NCBI GenBank assembly: GCA_963920575.1 | Contig: OY986973.1 | Span: 6,923,054 to 6,987,053 of the forward strand | DNA from: Narthecium ossifragum | Taxonomy: Eukaryota > Streptophyta > Magnoliopsida > Dioscoreales > Nartheciaceae | Reading direction: 5' to 3' | DNA length: 64,000 nt | In this document: positions 32,571 through 44,993 of the stretch, piece by piece | How the letters are laid out: the number at the start of each line of letters is the position of its first letter | Position numbering within the stretch: position 1 is the stretch's first letter | Made by a program: the position numbers and the translations under genes | The notes under the pieces: model-generated | What the model saw: the letters and a program-made list of their open reading frames with translations, nothing else | Database searches by the model: none | Told to the model about the DNA's origin: nothing

Positions 32571-34237
32571 TTGACCAGTGGAAATACTACCAATGCACAT
32601 CGTAACAGAAGCGTGGGTACATGATGTAAGAGATGTGATGTAGATTAGGGGTCGAGTCTAGATAAAATCTTTTAATTAGATGGGTATAAATTTCATCGAG
32701 CTGAGATCGGGCTTATCAACTCACGCTCGGTCTAGGTTTGAGTGGGGCAACCCCTTGCACATAGCATGCCCAATCTTTGTATGTTGCAAGCCCATAGACT
32801 TGATGAACATCCCTAGTCCCCAAAAATTCAATTAGCAATGCAAGCGAGTTAGAGTTGGTAGTCTGATATAAGAACCTAGTCTTCGAGCTTATCTCTTCAA
32901 AAAAGAAAGATAGCCAACAAGCTGTCGCATGTGAAAAGATGATGGAAAAAGTTATTCACGATAACTCGGACATCGAGAATTCAGCGTTAATAACTAAAGT
33001 TATAAACTTCAAGAAAACAACAAAAATCTGATGAATTGAAATTAATTCAAATAGAAATAAGCTAAGCTCTCAAAAACCCATGTTTTTGTTTCTGGCAATC
33101 TCATGATCGCTTCGAAGAAGACAATGAAAAATAGAAAGAGGGCCACTAGCTAATCTTATCTCTTCCTTTCCGGTTATCTTCTTTTCCTAGACTTCTAAAA
33201 GGCTTGTCCATTGTTAGATGTCTACCGGTGAGTGTTTGCTACTATTGGGGTTATTTAGGGTGCGTTTGGTTGCTTGAATCACTGATGCACCATGAGATGC
33301 ATTCATCGGCCATCTAATGCCGCTGTTTGGTTGCTGAATCATTTGAAGCATGGGCCATGTGGTGCACCCTGATCCCCTGTTTGGTTTACCTTTGGGATCA
33401 TCTGATGCAACATGATCCCCTGTTTGGTTTGTCATGTAGAGAGGCTAAATCGATGAGATGTGGTCACCACCTTCTCTAGTGGTGAGGTTACCTTCAGTTG
33501 TTATAAATAACAAATACTAAAATATTATTATTTAATTAGATAATTTGGGTGCTAATTAGACACTTTCACAAAGACAATAATATCATTATTGGTTCTTAAT
33601 CTTGTTTTGATGATGCCAATATGTATTGAATAATAAAATATAAGTTTAAAATCCTCATTATTCTTAAAAAAGCTTGGCTCGCAAAACTCAAAGCCGAACT
33701 GTCAAGCCGTACTTTCGATCCTAATCGAGCCGAGCCACTATATATATATATATAGATAATTAAAAATTTTATTATTTAAAAATACTTAATCGAGCTTCTG
33801 AAGCTAATCGAGCCAAGTCCGAGGATTTTCAAGCTTGAGCTCAATTAGAAAACGAGCCGTACTTTTGGCTCGACCTCGTGCTTAATCGAGCTTAGTTGAG
33901 CTGGAGGTCGAGCCATTCACGAGTAGCTCGATTCGTTTAGAGCCCTCCCAACGAGAACAAAGTTAAAGAGGTTGACTATATCATTCCTCAATGTTTGCCA
34001 ATGCTGTCCAAGATTCAAATGAAAGGACAATAAAAACAATTGAAATAGAAATTGCATGCACAAGTATCTGATGGTATTGATGTAACGTTACACATAGCTA
34101 GTCTACATTCAATCCAAGCACTAGTTTGGCTTTTGGAAATGCTGGATAGAAGAAAAAAATGTGAAGCATTGGAAATCAAATCTACACCCACCATGGCTTC
34201 TCTGTCAAATCCTTCCCAAAGATGTACCGAAACCTCG
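32571..34237. other. Spacer with small repeats
   Basis: Mostly AT-rich without a supported gene. 33260-33430 repeats the words TGTTTGGTT, GATGCA and GATCCCCTG, resembling short plant MITEs; a related sequence is at about 60850-61020 in reverse. A (TA)n run lies at 33738-33756. Sequence at 33680-33940 repeats TCGAGC words on both sides of it, suggesting an old foldback element. Confidence 0.45.
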
Positions 34238-34563
34238 TGTTATAAGGTAACCTGATAGCAACTGCTTATAACACAAGGGAAGAAGAGATGAGGAACTGCA
34301 GAGAAGTTGCGCAGGAACATACAAGAAGAAGCAGGAAGAAGCAGAGAAGTAGATTTGAGGAGAAGAATATGTAATTTCTCATTGATCCCATTGTACTCTC
34401 AATACATCAATAAATAAGATCGACTTCTCTTAATATGGACTCTTGCAACAGAGATTTCCATATCCTTAATTTCTTAGTACAATTGCAGTAATCCAGCCCG
34501 AATTAAAGCAACTAGCTTATTTAGGGTTGCCTCAATTTGGCATACACGCGGTTAATAGCAACA
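34238..34563 (+). mobile_element. Possible short solo LTR (Copia-like)
   Basis: Starts TGTTATAAGG and ends ...ATAGCAACA, with matching TGTT/AACA ends, an early inverted repeat TGTTATAAG/CTTATAACA (34238 and 34264) and a central stretch like the transcription-termination part of small plant LTRs (CAATACATCAATAAATAAGA). Flanks are CCTCG and ATATT, so no TSD supports it. Confidence 0.3.
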
Positions 34564-34948
34564 ATATTTAAGCATACAAAACTCTTCTATCTTGCAGACG
34601 ATGTACGATGTACTAGAAAACTAGCGTCTAGCAGAGATTGAGATTTCATCAAGTTCTCATCCAAGCAAGATTGAGGTATAATGAAGGCAGACTATTAACA
34701 ATGAAATGCGGTAAACTTGTATTCCAAAAACACTTTCTAACAGATCCAGCACAAATCTGCATAAAAGAAACAGATCCAGCACAAAGGAATTTACATGGAA
34801 AAAAGAACAAAGTATTATTAAAAGAACTAGATATAACCAACCATAATCCTAATAGGAACTTCTTCTTCTCCATCACGTACTCCTTAAATTTCTAATGCTC
34901 CTTAAATTTCTAATTCTCTCTAGCTATGTTTCTTTCAAAGGCAAGGCT

Positions 34949-35118
34949 TCACGCAAAGGCCCACTCATTCTCCTTCATCTCTTCCTCGTCTGCTTTTGTG
35001 AAGTCGTAGTTGAGGTTGAATGTCTTGCGTATCTCATCAGGGGTTTTGCCCTTGATAATCTCAGCCACTCTCTGGCAGGTGAGATCTATTAAGCTCTGGA
35101 TTTCCAAGAAGTTGGCAG
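34949..35118 (-). pseudogene. SKP1-like protein, last exon only
   Basis: On the minus strand a polypyrimidine tract and AG acceptor (TCTCTTTCTCTCTG...TTGCAAG) are followed by a 170-bp exon that ends in TGA at 34949-34951. It encodes [35 protein letters not shown] and the end KENEWAFA, closely matching the C-terminal half of plant SKP1/ASK proteins (usual end ENQWAFE). SKP1 links F-box proteins to CUL1 in SCF ubiquitin ligases, and this part binds the F-box. The upstream exon with the CUL1-binding part is not found here; a Tat retrotransposon starts 210 bp upstream. No stop or frameshift is seen in the exon. It could still be used if its first exon lies far away, but truncated remnant is more likely. 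Confidence 0.8.
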
Positions 35119-35328
35119 CTTGCAATTATTCAGAGAGAAAGAGAGCGAATGAGCCATGGAAAATAAAACTGGCAATTCAGGAAATATAAAGATACTTCCT
35201 CAAAGAGGAAAAAGAATGAATCAAAGCTTCCAGTTCACGATCTTTTGCTCAAAATCCACAGAGAACCGTTGACCGGTCAAATATGATCTTACAGTGTGAA
35301 GAATCCCTTTAGTGGTGACATCAAATGC

Positions 35329-36585
35329 TGTTAGAGAGGAAATCTAACCGTTGACCGGTCAAATAGTCAAGGTCAAATCCTATTCCACACTTAAGTATCA
35401 GATGATTGTAGTTGAATTCTACTCTTTCAAATAATCGAACCAGAGATGTCAAGTAATATGGAAATCTAGCTTAGACCTAATTAAATAATCTAATTAAAAC
35501 TAATTATCAGGATTAACTTAAAATAATCTAAATTAACCTAAGAAAAGCCTTAAATTATCTAAGATTGCGGAATTAATTAAATAAAACATAAAGATCAACC
35601 TAACCTACTAAATCCAGAAAATGCATCTAAATCTATTCATTAACTTAACTTAATCTAAGAAATGAAAACTCCTAATATTAACTTATTCTAATGGAAAACG
35701 GTAAAGAAAACTTGAAGAAAAGAAAGAGTAAAAAAGACTAATTAAACCTAAATTATTTCTAAAATACTCCTATGATCAGGAAGAAAAGAAACTGTAATTA
35801 ATAAACTAGTTTAATCTAATCTAGAACTAATTTAACTTAATTAAATCTACATTAATCTTAGATTAAACTATGCTAAAAATGCATAAATGGACAAAAACCA
35901 CTAAACTAGAACTAAAAGAAAGAAATAAAAGGAGAAAACGATTAAAACAACTACATTATCTAGATTATACTAATAAAACAGTAAAAGAAGCCATTAATCA
36001 AACTGAAAGCTTATATTAATCAACTTACAGGTACAAATGAAACGAAAGCCATGCTTAAGAGCAGGTTACAGAGTGTCGGGGGTGTTTTCAGTGGTGAAGA
36101 AAAGCTATTTATTCTAAGAAACTAACTAACTGCTCCCGCCTTGAGGGTTGATGGCGTAAAAGGAGAAGATCGTGTGCAAACTGCTCCACAACGGCTTCTT
36201 CCACGTTCGTGTCTGGTTTGGATAGTACACGTGGTCGATGCTCTTTCGTTGCACACGTCATGATTACGCTGGCTTACTTATCGTTTTTTGTCCACGTCAT
36301 ACCTGCATGTGTTTTTTAACCATATTTGGCACATGTGTTAATTGCTTTTGGACGATGATATTAAGTAACATGTCTCATTGTAACTTTTGGGTGATCATTG
36401 TCCTTAGTCCCTTAAATGATGTTTGCCATATGAACGATGTCATCCTTTGTTGTGAATATTCTATCGTCTATTTGGTCGATAGGTTTTATCTGGACGATAA
36501 GATTGTATAGTTATCGTCCATTTAGTCACTGCTTTTTTGCTTACGTGTCCGTCATTAATGATTTAGCCACTTATTTTGGCTAACA
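35329..36585 (-). mobile_element. 3' LTR of the Tat element
   Basis: 1257 bp from TGTTAGAGAGGAAATC to TTTTGGCTAACA, nearly identical to 48591-49870, which is about 23 bp longer because of a small tandem duplication. Confidence 0.92.
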
Positions 36586-36605
36586 TTTTGCCCCTCATGC
36601 GGTGA
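36586..36605 (-). promoter_or_regulatory. Polypurine tract of the Tat element
   Basis: On the minus strand GCATGAGGGGCAAAA directly precedes the LTR start TGTTAGCC. Purine content and position fit. Confidence 0.6.
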
Positions 36606-36789
36606 TCGAGGAGATACTTTAATGACGAGGTGACCGCATCAGACGGGATTTGACCGTTTTGCCTAAGTTTTCAAATTTAATCATGGCGGAAGTTTAGGAA
36701 AATGAACCGCTGCGCCGTTTCTTTTCTCTATCCAAATCTTTTTGGATCCGGCATTTAAACCTTTTGGGAAGTAACGACAAAAAACCCTT

Positions 36790-36798
36790 TATTTAAAT
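36790..36798 (+). promoter_or_regulatory. Putative TATA box of the antisense gene
   Basis: TATTTAAAT lies about 140 bp upstream of the ATG at 36939, followed by a CT-rich leader (CTTTCTTCGCCTGTC...). This suggests the captured gene kept its own promoter. Confidence 0.4.
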
Positions 36799-36938
36799 CA
36801 CTTCCTTCAGCCAAGAAAGAACTTTCTTCGCCTGTCTTATTCTTCAAGTCTCCTAGGGTTTTACTGCTCTTTACCTATTTCCGCGGCGGTTCTTTGTTCT
36901 TTTCCTCTTAACTCCGGCGTCTACGCCCGTTCGTCATC

Positions 36939-39900
36939 ATGGTGCGCGAGATCAAGGCTGACAACGAGGTGCAGAAAGAGGTGACGTCTGCCGTTGGGGG
37001 TTACAATGAAAGCATGAAGTCGGAGGAAATAAGGAGTAGTTATTTGGCCCGGGAAGGTGACCCTAACTCTCAGTTATTTAATTTGGGTCCTTGCTTCATT
37101 CCTAAAAATATTCCTTCCCTTGGTCCTGAGGAGATTGCTCTCGTGCATTCTTTTCTTCTTTCTGGCGATTTGCCTTTTTCAGGAACCCTAAATCTATCTT
37201 CTCTTTCTTCAAAAAATCCTATCATCTCCTGGCCATTAGCTGATGATAAGTTTATAGAATGGTATAATAGGATGATTGGCCATTTTGAGACAAAGTCGAT
37301 TTTTTCTGATGCGGGTATTTTAGACTTCTTGGACTTGAGCACCAGGGTTCCTCCTCAAGATTCTAACTTGCTTATTTTGTCGCTTCTCTTTTGGTCGACG
37401 GAAAATAACAATTTTGTCTTCCCTTCGGTTCGCTCACCATAACTTTGCTAGAAATATCGCTCTTAACTGGTTTAACTCCACTTGGTTCTTCTGTATCGGC
37501 CAATATGGACGTACCCAAGAAGGAGATCGTTTTTTATGCCGATAAAAATTATAGTCTTTTCATTAGTAATTATGCCAAGTTGTCTGAGAGCGATGGCCCT
37601 CAAAACTCTCTTGAACGATTAGCGTTCATTTATTATTGGCTCTATAAATTTGTCCTTTGCCTTCCTGCTAAAAGACCTGTCAAGGGGTATATCCCACTTG
37701 CCCGGGATATTTCTTCAGGCAAACAAGTTTTTTCTCTTTCTCCTTTTGTTTTGTCGGCCATCTACCGAGGAATGTACCTCTCCCTCGAACAGTTGAAGGA
37801 AGGTGGTAGTTTGACAGGATTTGGTCCTCTGTGGCTCGTCCAATTATGGCTTAGAGCCTACTTCCCTGATCTTCACATGCCGCCTTCATCGTCATCGGCC
37901 AGAACCCAAGGTCATTTATATCTTTCTTCGTCTTCTATTCCCAAATCTTTCCGACAAGCTTTCAATTATTTTTATACTTTGTCCAATTATTCTTCGTATC
38001 GTCCATTCAACCTTGATTCTCACCCATCGTCCATTAAACCTGTACTTGATCTTTTCTCAAACTTAGAATCTGAGGATAAGATACTGGCTTGGGCCCGTTT
38101 TCTTATTGGACGTGATCTTCACTTCGATACTGCTTGGGGTAAGGCGAACAATAAATGTAGAGTAGAAGTTTATGCTCCCAACTTTGCTGCTCGTTAATTT
38201 GGCCTTAAACAATCTTGGCCAGTGCCACCATATTTCAGCTTCAATATCGTCGCTAGAGGGAGATGCATCTTCTCGGACATTGAGCGAGTAGTTTATGTGG
38301 AGAAGAGAGAATTGCTCCTCATTAAGAGGTTTAGGCTTAGATCTTTTGAGCCTACTAGCGAGATTGAAGCTAGCATTACCGACAGCTGGAAAGAAATGGT
38401 CGAAGAACACCTTTTCTTTTCTGAAAAGGACCTAGTTTTTGAGAAATTCATTCCTCCAAAGGAGAAGAAAAGACAAAAGCAATTGACTACTGGTCCTCGA
38501 CCATATAAACGAAAGAAAAAAAGGTATATTTTCATCGTTCTTCTTGATTTTTTGATATCCTTTCTTAATTTAATAATATATGATCGATAGGTTCTAACGA
38601 TGAGGGTGATGCACCACCCAAAAAGAAACGTGGTAAAGCAAAAACCACCGTCCAACCTCAACTATCTTCCTCTCCAAAAGATCAATCATCTCCTCTGCCA
38701 GTTGTAGAGGAAAAAGTTGATTCTCTCAGCAGCAGTCATCGAAGCAGTCCATCTGCTCATGCCAAGTAATCGTCATAAAATTCTCTTGCCAGTTATGTTT
38801 GTATTCTTCTTTTGATACTTAAACCTTTATGTCTTCAGGACTGCTGTAGAGGTGGGCTCCAGTACTTCTAGCTCCTTGTATTCGTTGTCTTCCCCTCGAC
38901 CCACAACCAATATCCCTGAAGCTGTGGTTGACGCACCTCCATCACAAATGGTCGTGGAAAATCTTCTAATTTCTCCTGGTCATGCTGACAAGAGTTTGCC
39001 TCCAACTTCCTCGGCCAAATCTTCCTCAAAAACTAAGGCGCAAGTACGTTCTGGTGGTAGAATCAAACGAATCGCCCAAAAGAATTTAAAAGTATAGATA
39101 ACCATATTTTATTGATGATCGATCTATCGACCATTCTCTGATTTTTAAATCTTTAGGAATCGAGGAAGCGAAAGTCTGGCGGCCAAGATTCTGGTCAAGA
39201 AGAAGAGGACGAAGACGATAACAACCTCTTTGACGTCTTAAATGTAACTTTAGCTAGACTAGGTTTGTCATTAACTGGTAGAATACTCGTTCATGGTTCG
39301 TGTAGTCTTTTACGAGACCTTAGTAATCCGAGTTTATCTTCTATATCAGCTTCTCCTGATATCCCAGCTGCTCCAACTCGGGTTGAGGATCCCTCGGTCA
39401 AAATTGTTGAGCCGAGTATCGTTGTTTCTCCGGTTGTCTCATCAACAGAGGCACTAATTGCATCTCCAACACCCCGCCGCGGTGTCCCTGAACAAGTAAT
39501 GGTCGATATTATATCGCCAACTTCTCCTGTTTTAACATCAATTTCTGATATTCAAATAAGAGCGACTGCTAAAAGCCCTGCAGCTACTTCTCCTGCAATG
39601 ATGACTTCATCTCCATCTTTTGTTACTCCCACCGCTCATCCATCCAGTTCTACCTCATCACAGGTATTTATCGTTCAATTTGATTCTTTCGACCGTTTAG
39701 TTTTAACTCTTACTGAATACTTGTTCTTTTCAGGGCGATATCACCCAGTTAATGAATATCGTCCAGGCATTTTCGGACTCCTGGCACGCCATAGTTACTG
39801 CTAAGAAAACGGCTGTTGATCCCGAGGTTGTACGAGGGAGTCAACATGAAGAATTTAAGCGAGCTTTATCTCAATGTCTTATAGTTTTGGATAAACTACC

Positions 39901-40450
39901 TGAAGAAGACTTCACCAGATCAGATAGTGAAGCACTGGACACAGCTATAACACCTTTTCTCTCTGTGGATCCAGCAGTCTTAGGTTTTTCATCCAGTGAT
40001 ATGGACGATATTCATAGCATTAAGATCAAGGTTGAAAGTCTGGATGCTGAAAGAAATAACTTAATGAACGAGATCGTTCTTATAGGAGAACGTCAAGAGC
40101 GACGCACCCAGATCAGAGACATCATCAGCAATCATGTTAAACAGCTTCAGAAGAACACTGGTGATATTGGCGAGAAGGAGTCAGAGATCGTTGGTTATCA
40201 AAGCCAAATAAAAGAGTTAGAGGAAAAAATCACCCAATGCATCACTCAAAAGAATTATCTTCTTCGTGAGACTAAAAAAATGGATGAGGAGGGCAACCAA
40301 ATGATGCAAGAATACATCGCATTGGAGGCCAATTCCTCAAAAGATCGTCAAGTTGAATTGAAGGGTGAACTTGTGAAGAACAAGCAACGCTTTAAAGCAA
40401 TCCGTGAAAGAATTGCTTGTTTATCTCAAAACCTCTCTTTGAAGAGATAA
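36939..40450 (+). pseudogene. Antisense plant mobile domain (PMD) gene with introns, coiled-coil C-terminus
   Basis: ATG at 36939 opens a frame with LGPCFIPKNIPSLGPEE. A one-base frame break near 37425 is followed by the PMD core: LTGLTPLG, RLAFIYYWLYKFVLCLP, KGYIPLARDI, IYRGMYLSLEQL and FGPLWLVQLWLRAYFPDL. An in-frame TAA at 38195-38197 interrupts before FGLKQSWPVPPYFSFN. A Lys-rich segment follows, then Ser/Pro/Thr-rich exons, and from 39752 a 230-residue coiled coil ending in TAA. Plant-like introns are suggested at about 38523-38590, 38767-38839, 39091-39157 and 39664-39734 (GT...AG). PMD proteins are plant nuclear proteins, and the domain is also known in transposons. The gene is opposite to the element's own genes and its end faces the end of pol 145 bp away. 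Confidence 0.78.
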
Positions 40451-40595
40451 TTTTTACTTGTCTGATATGGGCGATGAAGCTTGTATTTTTTTGATGTGGG
40501 AGATGGGATAGCTTCTACCCATTTTGTAATTTTTCTGGAATGATCTAATTGCAATCGTTCATTTCTTGAACTTTTCTTTTCATGTTGTTCACCTT

Positions 40596-41726
40596 TCACA
40601 TTGCTGGAAAGTACTTTTTCCAGTACTTGCCATTTATCATGGTTCGGTGTAAACCGCCATCAATATTTCTTAATTGATATGACCCATTGGACAATATTTC
40701 ATCGACCAAGTATGGTCCTTCCCAGTTGGGCGACCACTTTCCATATTTAGGATCATTCCGATCTATAGGTAGGATCGTTTTCCAAACTAAGTCTCCTTCT
40801 TGAAATTCTTTTGATACTACCCTTTTATTGTAGATATCGGCCACTTTTAACTTTTGTGCCTCTATATTTTCTAAGGCAATAGCTCATTGCTCATCAAGCT
40901 CTAAAAGATTATACATTAATGCTTCTTCATACTCTTCACTAGTTGAGCGATCTTGTTCTAGAACTCTGGGCGATAGAACATTTATCTCAGCCGGTAGCAC
41001 TGCTTCTTGACCATAAACTAATTGATAAGGCGTAACCTTAGTACTAGACTTAGGTGTAGTTCTATGTGCCCATAACGCTCTTAGTAAACCTTCATGCCAT
41101 TGTCTTGGGTTATCGTCCATCATCTTTCTTATGATTGACTTGATGGTTTTATTGGACGCTTCAGCTTGTCCATTAGATTGGGCATAATAGGGTGTAGAAT
41201 TGGCCATATTAATTTTATACTCAGCCAAAAAATTCTTTACCTTAGAACTTACAAACATTGTCCCTTGATCAGACACAATTATTTGTGGAATGTCAAATCT
41301 ACATATGATGTTTTCCCAAATGAAGTTTATCACTTGATCATCAGAAATGGTTTTTACTGGGATAGCTTCTACCCATTTAGTAAAATAGTCTGTTGCCACA
41401 ATTACAAACTTGTGCAACATGGACGATGGAGGATATATCTTTCCTATAATGTCTATCACCCAACATCTAAATGGCCAAGGCTTGACGATGATCGATAACT
41501 CACTTGCTGGTGCTCGTTGTAATGGACCATGTCTTTGGCACGATTCACATCCTTTGGCATATATAGCACACTCCTCTCTCATGCGCGGCCAATAAAAGCC
41601 ACTGTGCATTATTAGCCAACGCATTTTAATGCCAGACTGGTGCGCTCCACAAACACCATTATGTATCTCGGCCATCGTCACTTTAGCTTCATCAGAATTT
41701 AAACAGCGTAATAAGATTCCATCTGG
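40596..41726 (-). pseudogene. Tat pol: integrase
   Basis: The open part 40884-41681 shows the zinc module (H7 and H14; C45-x2-C48), WVIDIIGKI with D77, IIVSDQGTMF with D138 and YYAQSNGQAEASNK with E174. A stop at 40884 (ELDEQ-stop) separates the C-terminal domain 40596-40844 (EGDLVWK, GKWSPNWEGPYLVDEIL). Both parts and the upstream RNase H share one frame, so the breaks are nonsense codons only. The natural end is at 40596. Confidence 0.9.
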
Positions 41727-42875
41727 TCAACGTTTATATAAAACGTCGTTTTGTAGAAAATAATGTATCGCTTTAAGACGGATTTTTCTATCGACCTTAA
41801 GCGATGGGTCTTTCAAAAAATTGATGATTGGGGTACGCCAATCTGGTTGGCTATCGATTTGACTTACCTCGTTTGGCCGATGATATCGCTCTAGTGCCGA
41901 TTGTATCATACCAGAATGGAAATCGTTCATGCCCCCCAAGTGTTTTAACACTTTATAGCCTGATGCTATTTGGGTGAGGGTATTGGCCTCATCGTTCTGC
42001 AGTCTTGGAACGAAGAGTAGTTCAAAATCGTTAAAACGATTTAATAACAGTAAAGCGATTTGATGAAATGGAATTAGTATATCGCTCTGGCATTTATAAT
42101 GTCCAAGTAGATGATTTATCACTAATTGTGAATCACCTTTAATTTATACATTGGACACTCTTAAGTCTAATAAAATTTCTAGGCCGATGATTAGAGCTTC
42201 ATACCCAGCCTGATTATTAGTACATAATTGCGATAGGGTATACACAAATTTATATTTGCGGCCAATGGGCGATAGGATTGTGATCCCAAGGCCAGCTCCA
42301 TTGACAGTTTTAGAACCGTCAAAGTACATCGTCCATGGTATGAGCGATACGATGTCGATTTCTCGCTCGAACTCCTTTGGTATATCTACACAAGGATAAT
42401 CAGCTAAGAAATCGGCCAATGCCTGGTCTTTAACAGCCTTTTGAGACACAAACTGAATATCAAATTCAGCCAAAGTTAAAACCCAATAACCAATATGTTG
42501 GTGCGAAATTGGCCGAGAAAACAAGAATTTCATTACATTGAACTTAGATATCAAATAGACAGTTACAGGCTTAAGGTAAGCTCTCAGCTTGGTACACATA
42601 AAATACAAGGCCAAACACAACTTTTCTACGGCCGAGTACTTCTGCTCATAAGGTAACAACTGTCTACTTAGATAGTACACTGCTCTCTCAGTTCCATCTT
42701 TTCCATCTTGCGCCAAGAGACCTCCTATTGATCGGTCTGCTGCAGCGATGTAGAGCTTCATGGGTTGTTCCAACCTTGGCGGTGCCATATCTGGTGGCGT
42801 TGATAAACATTGCTTCAAGCGTTCAAATGCTTGTTGATGTCGCTCTTCCCAGACGAAATCGTCTTCATTCTTTAG
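41727..42875 (-). pseudogene. Tat pol: RNase H pair (Gypsy-type plus archaeal-type)
   Basis: 42144-42818 starts with the Gypsy-type RNase H (KLYIAAADRSIGGLLAQDG, YSAVEKLCLAL, ALADFLADYP), followed by the second, archaeal-type RNase H: WTMYFDGSKTVNGAGLGI (D167) and NNQAGYEALIIGLE (E207). A stop at 42144 is followed in frame by GDSQLVINHLLGHY with the third catalytic Asp and VPRLQNDEAN. The next stop is at 41727 (DVLYKR-stop). The tandem arrangement is characteristic of the Tat lineage (Tat, Ogre, Retand, Grande). Confidence 0.9.
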
Positions 42876-44037
42876 TCATAAGAGCGATGAAAATTCTTGA
42901 GTTTTACCTGCACAGTTAGCAATAAACCTTCTTAAAAAATTTACTTGACCGAGAAACTTTTGCAGTTCTTTCTTAGTCTTTGGAGAACTGGCCTCGATTA
43001 TAGACTTTGCTTTGTTTTGGTCAAGTTCTATTCCTCGTTGATGGACGAGAAAACCAAGAAAGTTTCCTGCTTGTACTCCAAATGCACACTTCAAAGGATT
43101 TAACTTCAAATTATACTCTCGCATTCGCTCAAAAGTTTTGATTAACTGTGAACAGTGATCGGCCATGACTGGTGATTTCACTACTATGTCATCGACGTAA
43201 ACCTCGATAAAATGGCCAATCATATCATGAAAAATTAGATTCATCGCTCGCTGATAAGTAGCACCAGCGTTCTTTAAACCAAGGGGCATAACTACCAAGT
43301 GATCCTGGACATCTAAATGCCGTTTTATGAATATCATTCTTGGCGATATAGATTTGGTTATATCCAGAATACCCATCCATAAATGAGTATATTTCATGCC
43401 CAGCGGTAGAATTGACCAAATTATCGACCGATGGCATAGGATACTCATCTTTGGGTGTAGCCAAATTTAAGTTTCTAAAATCTATACAAACTCTAAGTTT
43501 GCCATTTTTCTTCTTAACTGGCACTATATTAGAAAGCCATTCTACATATCTGGCCGTTCTAATAAAATTAGCATTTAACAATCATTCAATTTCTTTCTTT
43601 ACTTCTGGGATTATGTTGGGAGCAAAGCGTCTAGGCGCTTGCTTATATGGTTTGAAATTTGGCCGAGTAGGGAGTTCATGCTCGACGATATTTCTATCTA
43701 GGCCAGGCATTTCTTTATAATCCCATGCAAAACAATCCTTATATGAACGCAAAATAGCAATGAGTTCGTACCTTACATCTTTGTCGATAAGCTTACTGAT
43801 GAATGTTGGACGATGTTCCTCGCCGTCGCCAAGGTCGGTTTCTTCCAATGGGTCTTGAGCTTGCATGTTTCCACGTTTGCCATAGGGGACTTCTTCATAT
43901 TCTTCCTGGGGGATTTCTTTTAGACAATCGAGGTCGTTTGTCTCTTGTGTGGTGAACGTTTCGACTTGATAAGCCATTAGTTTGGCTTTTAAGGCCGTTA
44001 CAACGGCCTGATTTCTTTCAGAGTATGAACTCATCAC
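42876..44037 (-). pseudogene. Tat pol: reverse transcriptase
   Basis: 44037-43582 covers the RT N-terminal side (FAWDYKEMPGLD, PNFKPYKQAPRRFAP). A TGA at 43582-43584 lies between KKEIE and MLNANFIR, where CGA to TGA would explain it. 43225-43581 has KKNGKLRVCIDFRNLN and FMDGYSGYNQI. Near 43320 the frame shifts into 42876-43448, which has MPLGLKNAGATYQRAMN and the catalytic YVDD at residues 84-87, then FLGFLVHQRGIELD and FLGQVNFLRRFI. It ends in a stop at 42876. Confidence 0.9.
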
Positions 44038-44993
44038 TGCAGATTTGTGGCCGGTGATCGACCAGCTTTAGGTGCAAAGACCACTGAGGTTGGTCTTGCC
44101 GGATCGAATAATTCCGCCACGCGCTCCCTTAGCATGAGTCCATTCTCAGAAACTACCTTCAGTGTATCATCGATCTGAAGGAACTGTAAAGGACCATAGT
44201 TGCAGTCGTAGAAGGACGCTTCCAAGGCATGCATGTCCATACTATATGGCATGTTATCGGCCATAACTGATTCCACGTTTCCCTTGTCGTTCCATAAAAA
44301 TAGACATTGGTGAAGAGATGATGGAACGCACTGGCTGGCATGAATCCAGTCTCGACCGAGTAAAATATTATAACTGGTCGTTGAGTCCATGACAAAGAAC
44401 GCTGTCGTTCTTGTGACACTCCCCACCTTAATGTCCAAAGGCAGGATCCCCTTTGCAGGGGCTGGAACTCCGCTGAACCCTGTTAGCGTGATATCCGTGG
44501 GGATAAGGTCGCTATCGGTCTTGTGCAATTTTTTCATCATCTTTGCGGGAATGACGTTCACTGCGGCCCCGGTGTCAATCAAAACTCTGCTCACTGGGAC
44601 ACCGTTGATGTCGGCCTTAATGTGTAAAGGCCGTAAATGGCGTATCATGGCTTCTGGCGGTCGTTCGAACACAACCTTGTCTTGATTTTGGGGATCTTCC
44701 TTGTGCGAACTGGCCGATGACTGAGGTTGATGGGTAATTACTTTCCCTTTTGCCTTAGCTGCAACCTGGATGACTTCCGGGTTCTCTTGACCATCCCATG
44801 ATGGCCACTGTTGATCCTTCTGGTGTTGTTCTTGCTGTGTCTCTGTTGCTCCTATATCCCAACCAGTTGGGATGATTGGCACTTCATCGGCTGATGGAAT
44901 GTACTCTGCTACATCGCTTTTGGGAACCCATTTCTTCCCAATCGGATCACCATAGCAAACCAAATAGTCAAACTTACCGCTTGGCTGACCCAA
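44034..44993 (-). pseudogene. Tat aspartic protease region
   Basis: 319 residues with the protease motif VLIDTGAAVNVIPAKMM (DTGA at 140-143) and YNILLGRDWIH near 220, preceded by a Gln-rich linker. Its first residues GQPSGKFDYLVCYGD repeat a module also found upstream (GGQSSGRYDYLRVYGD). The end overlaps the RT frame by 4 bp (ATGA). Confidence 0.88.

Noticed and set aside
33245..33445. MITE starting AGGGTGCGTTTGGTTG
   Set aside because: Repeated words are visible, but I cannot find the opposite terminus or a TSD.
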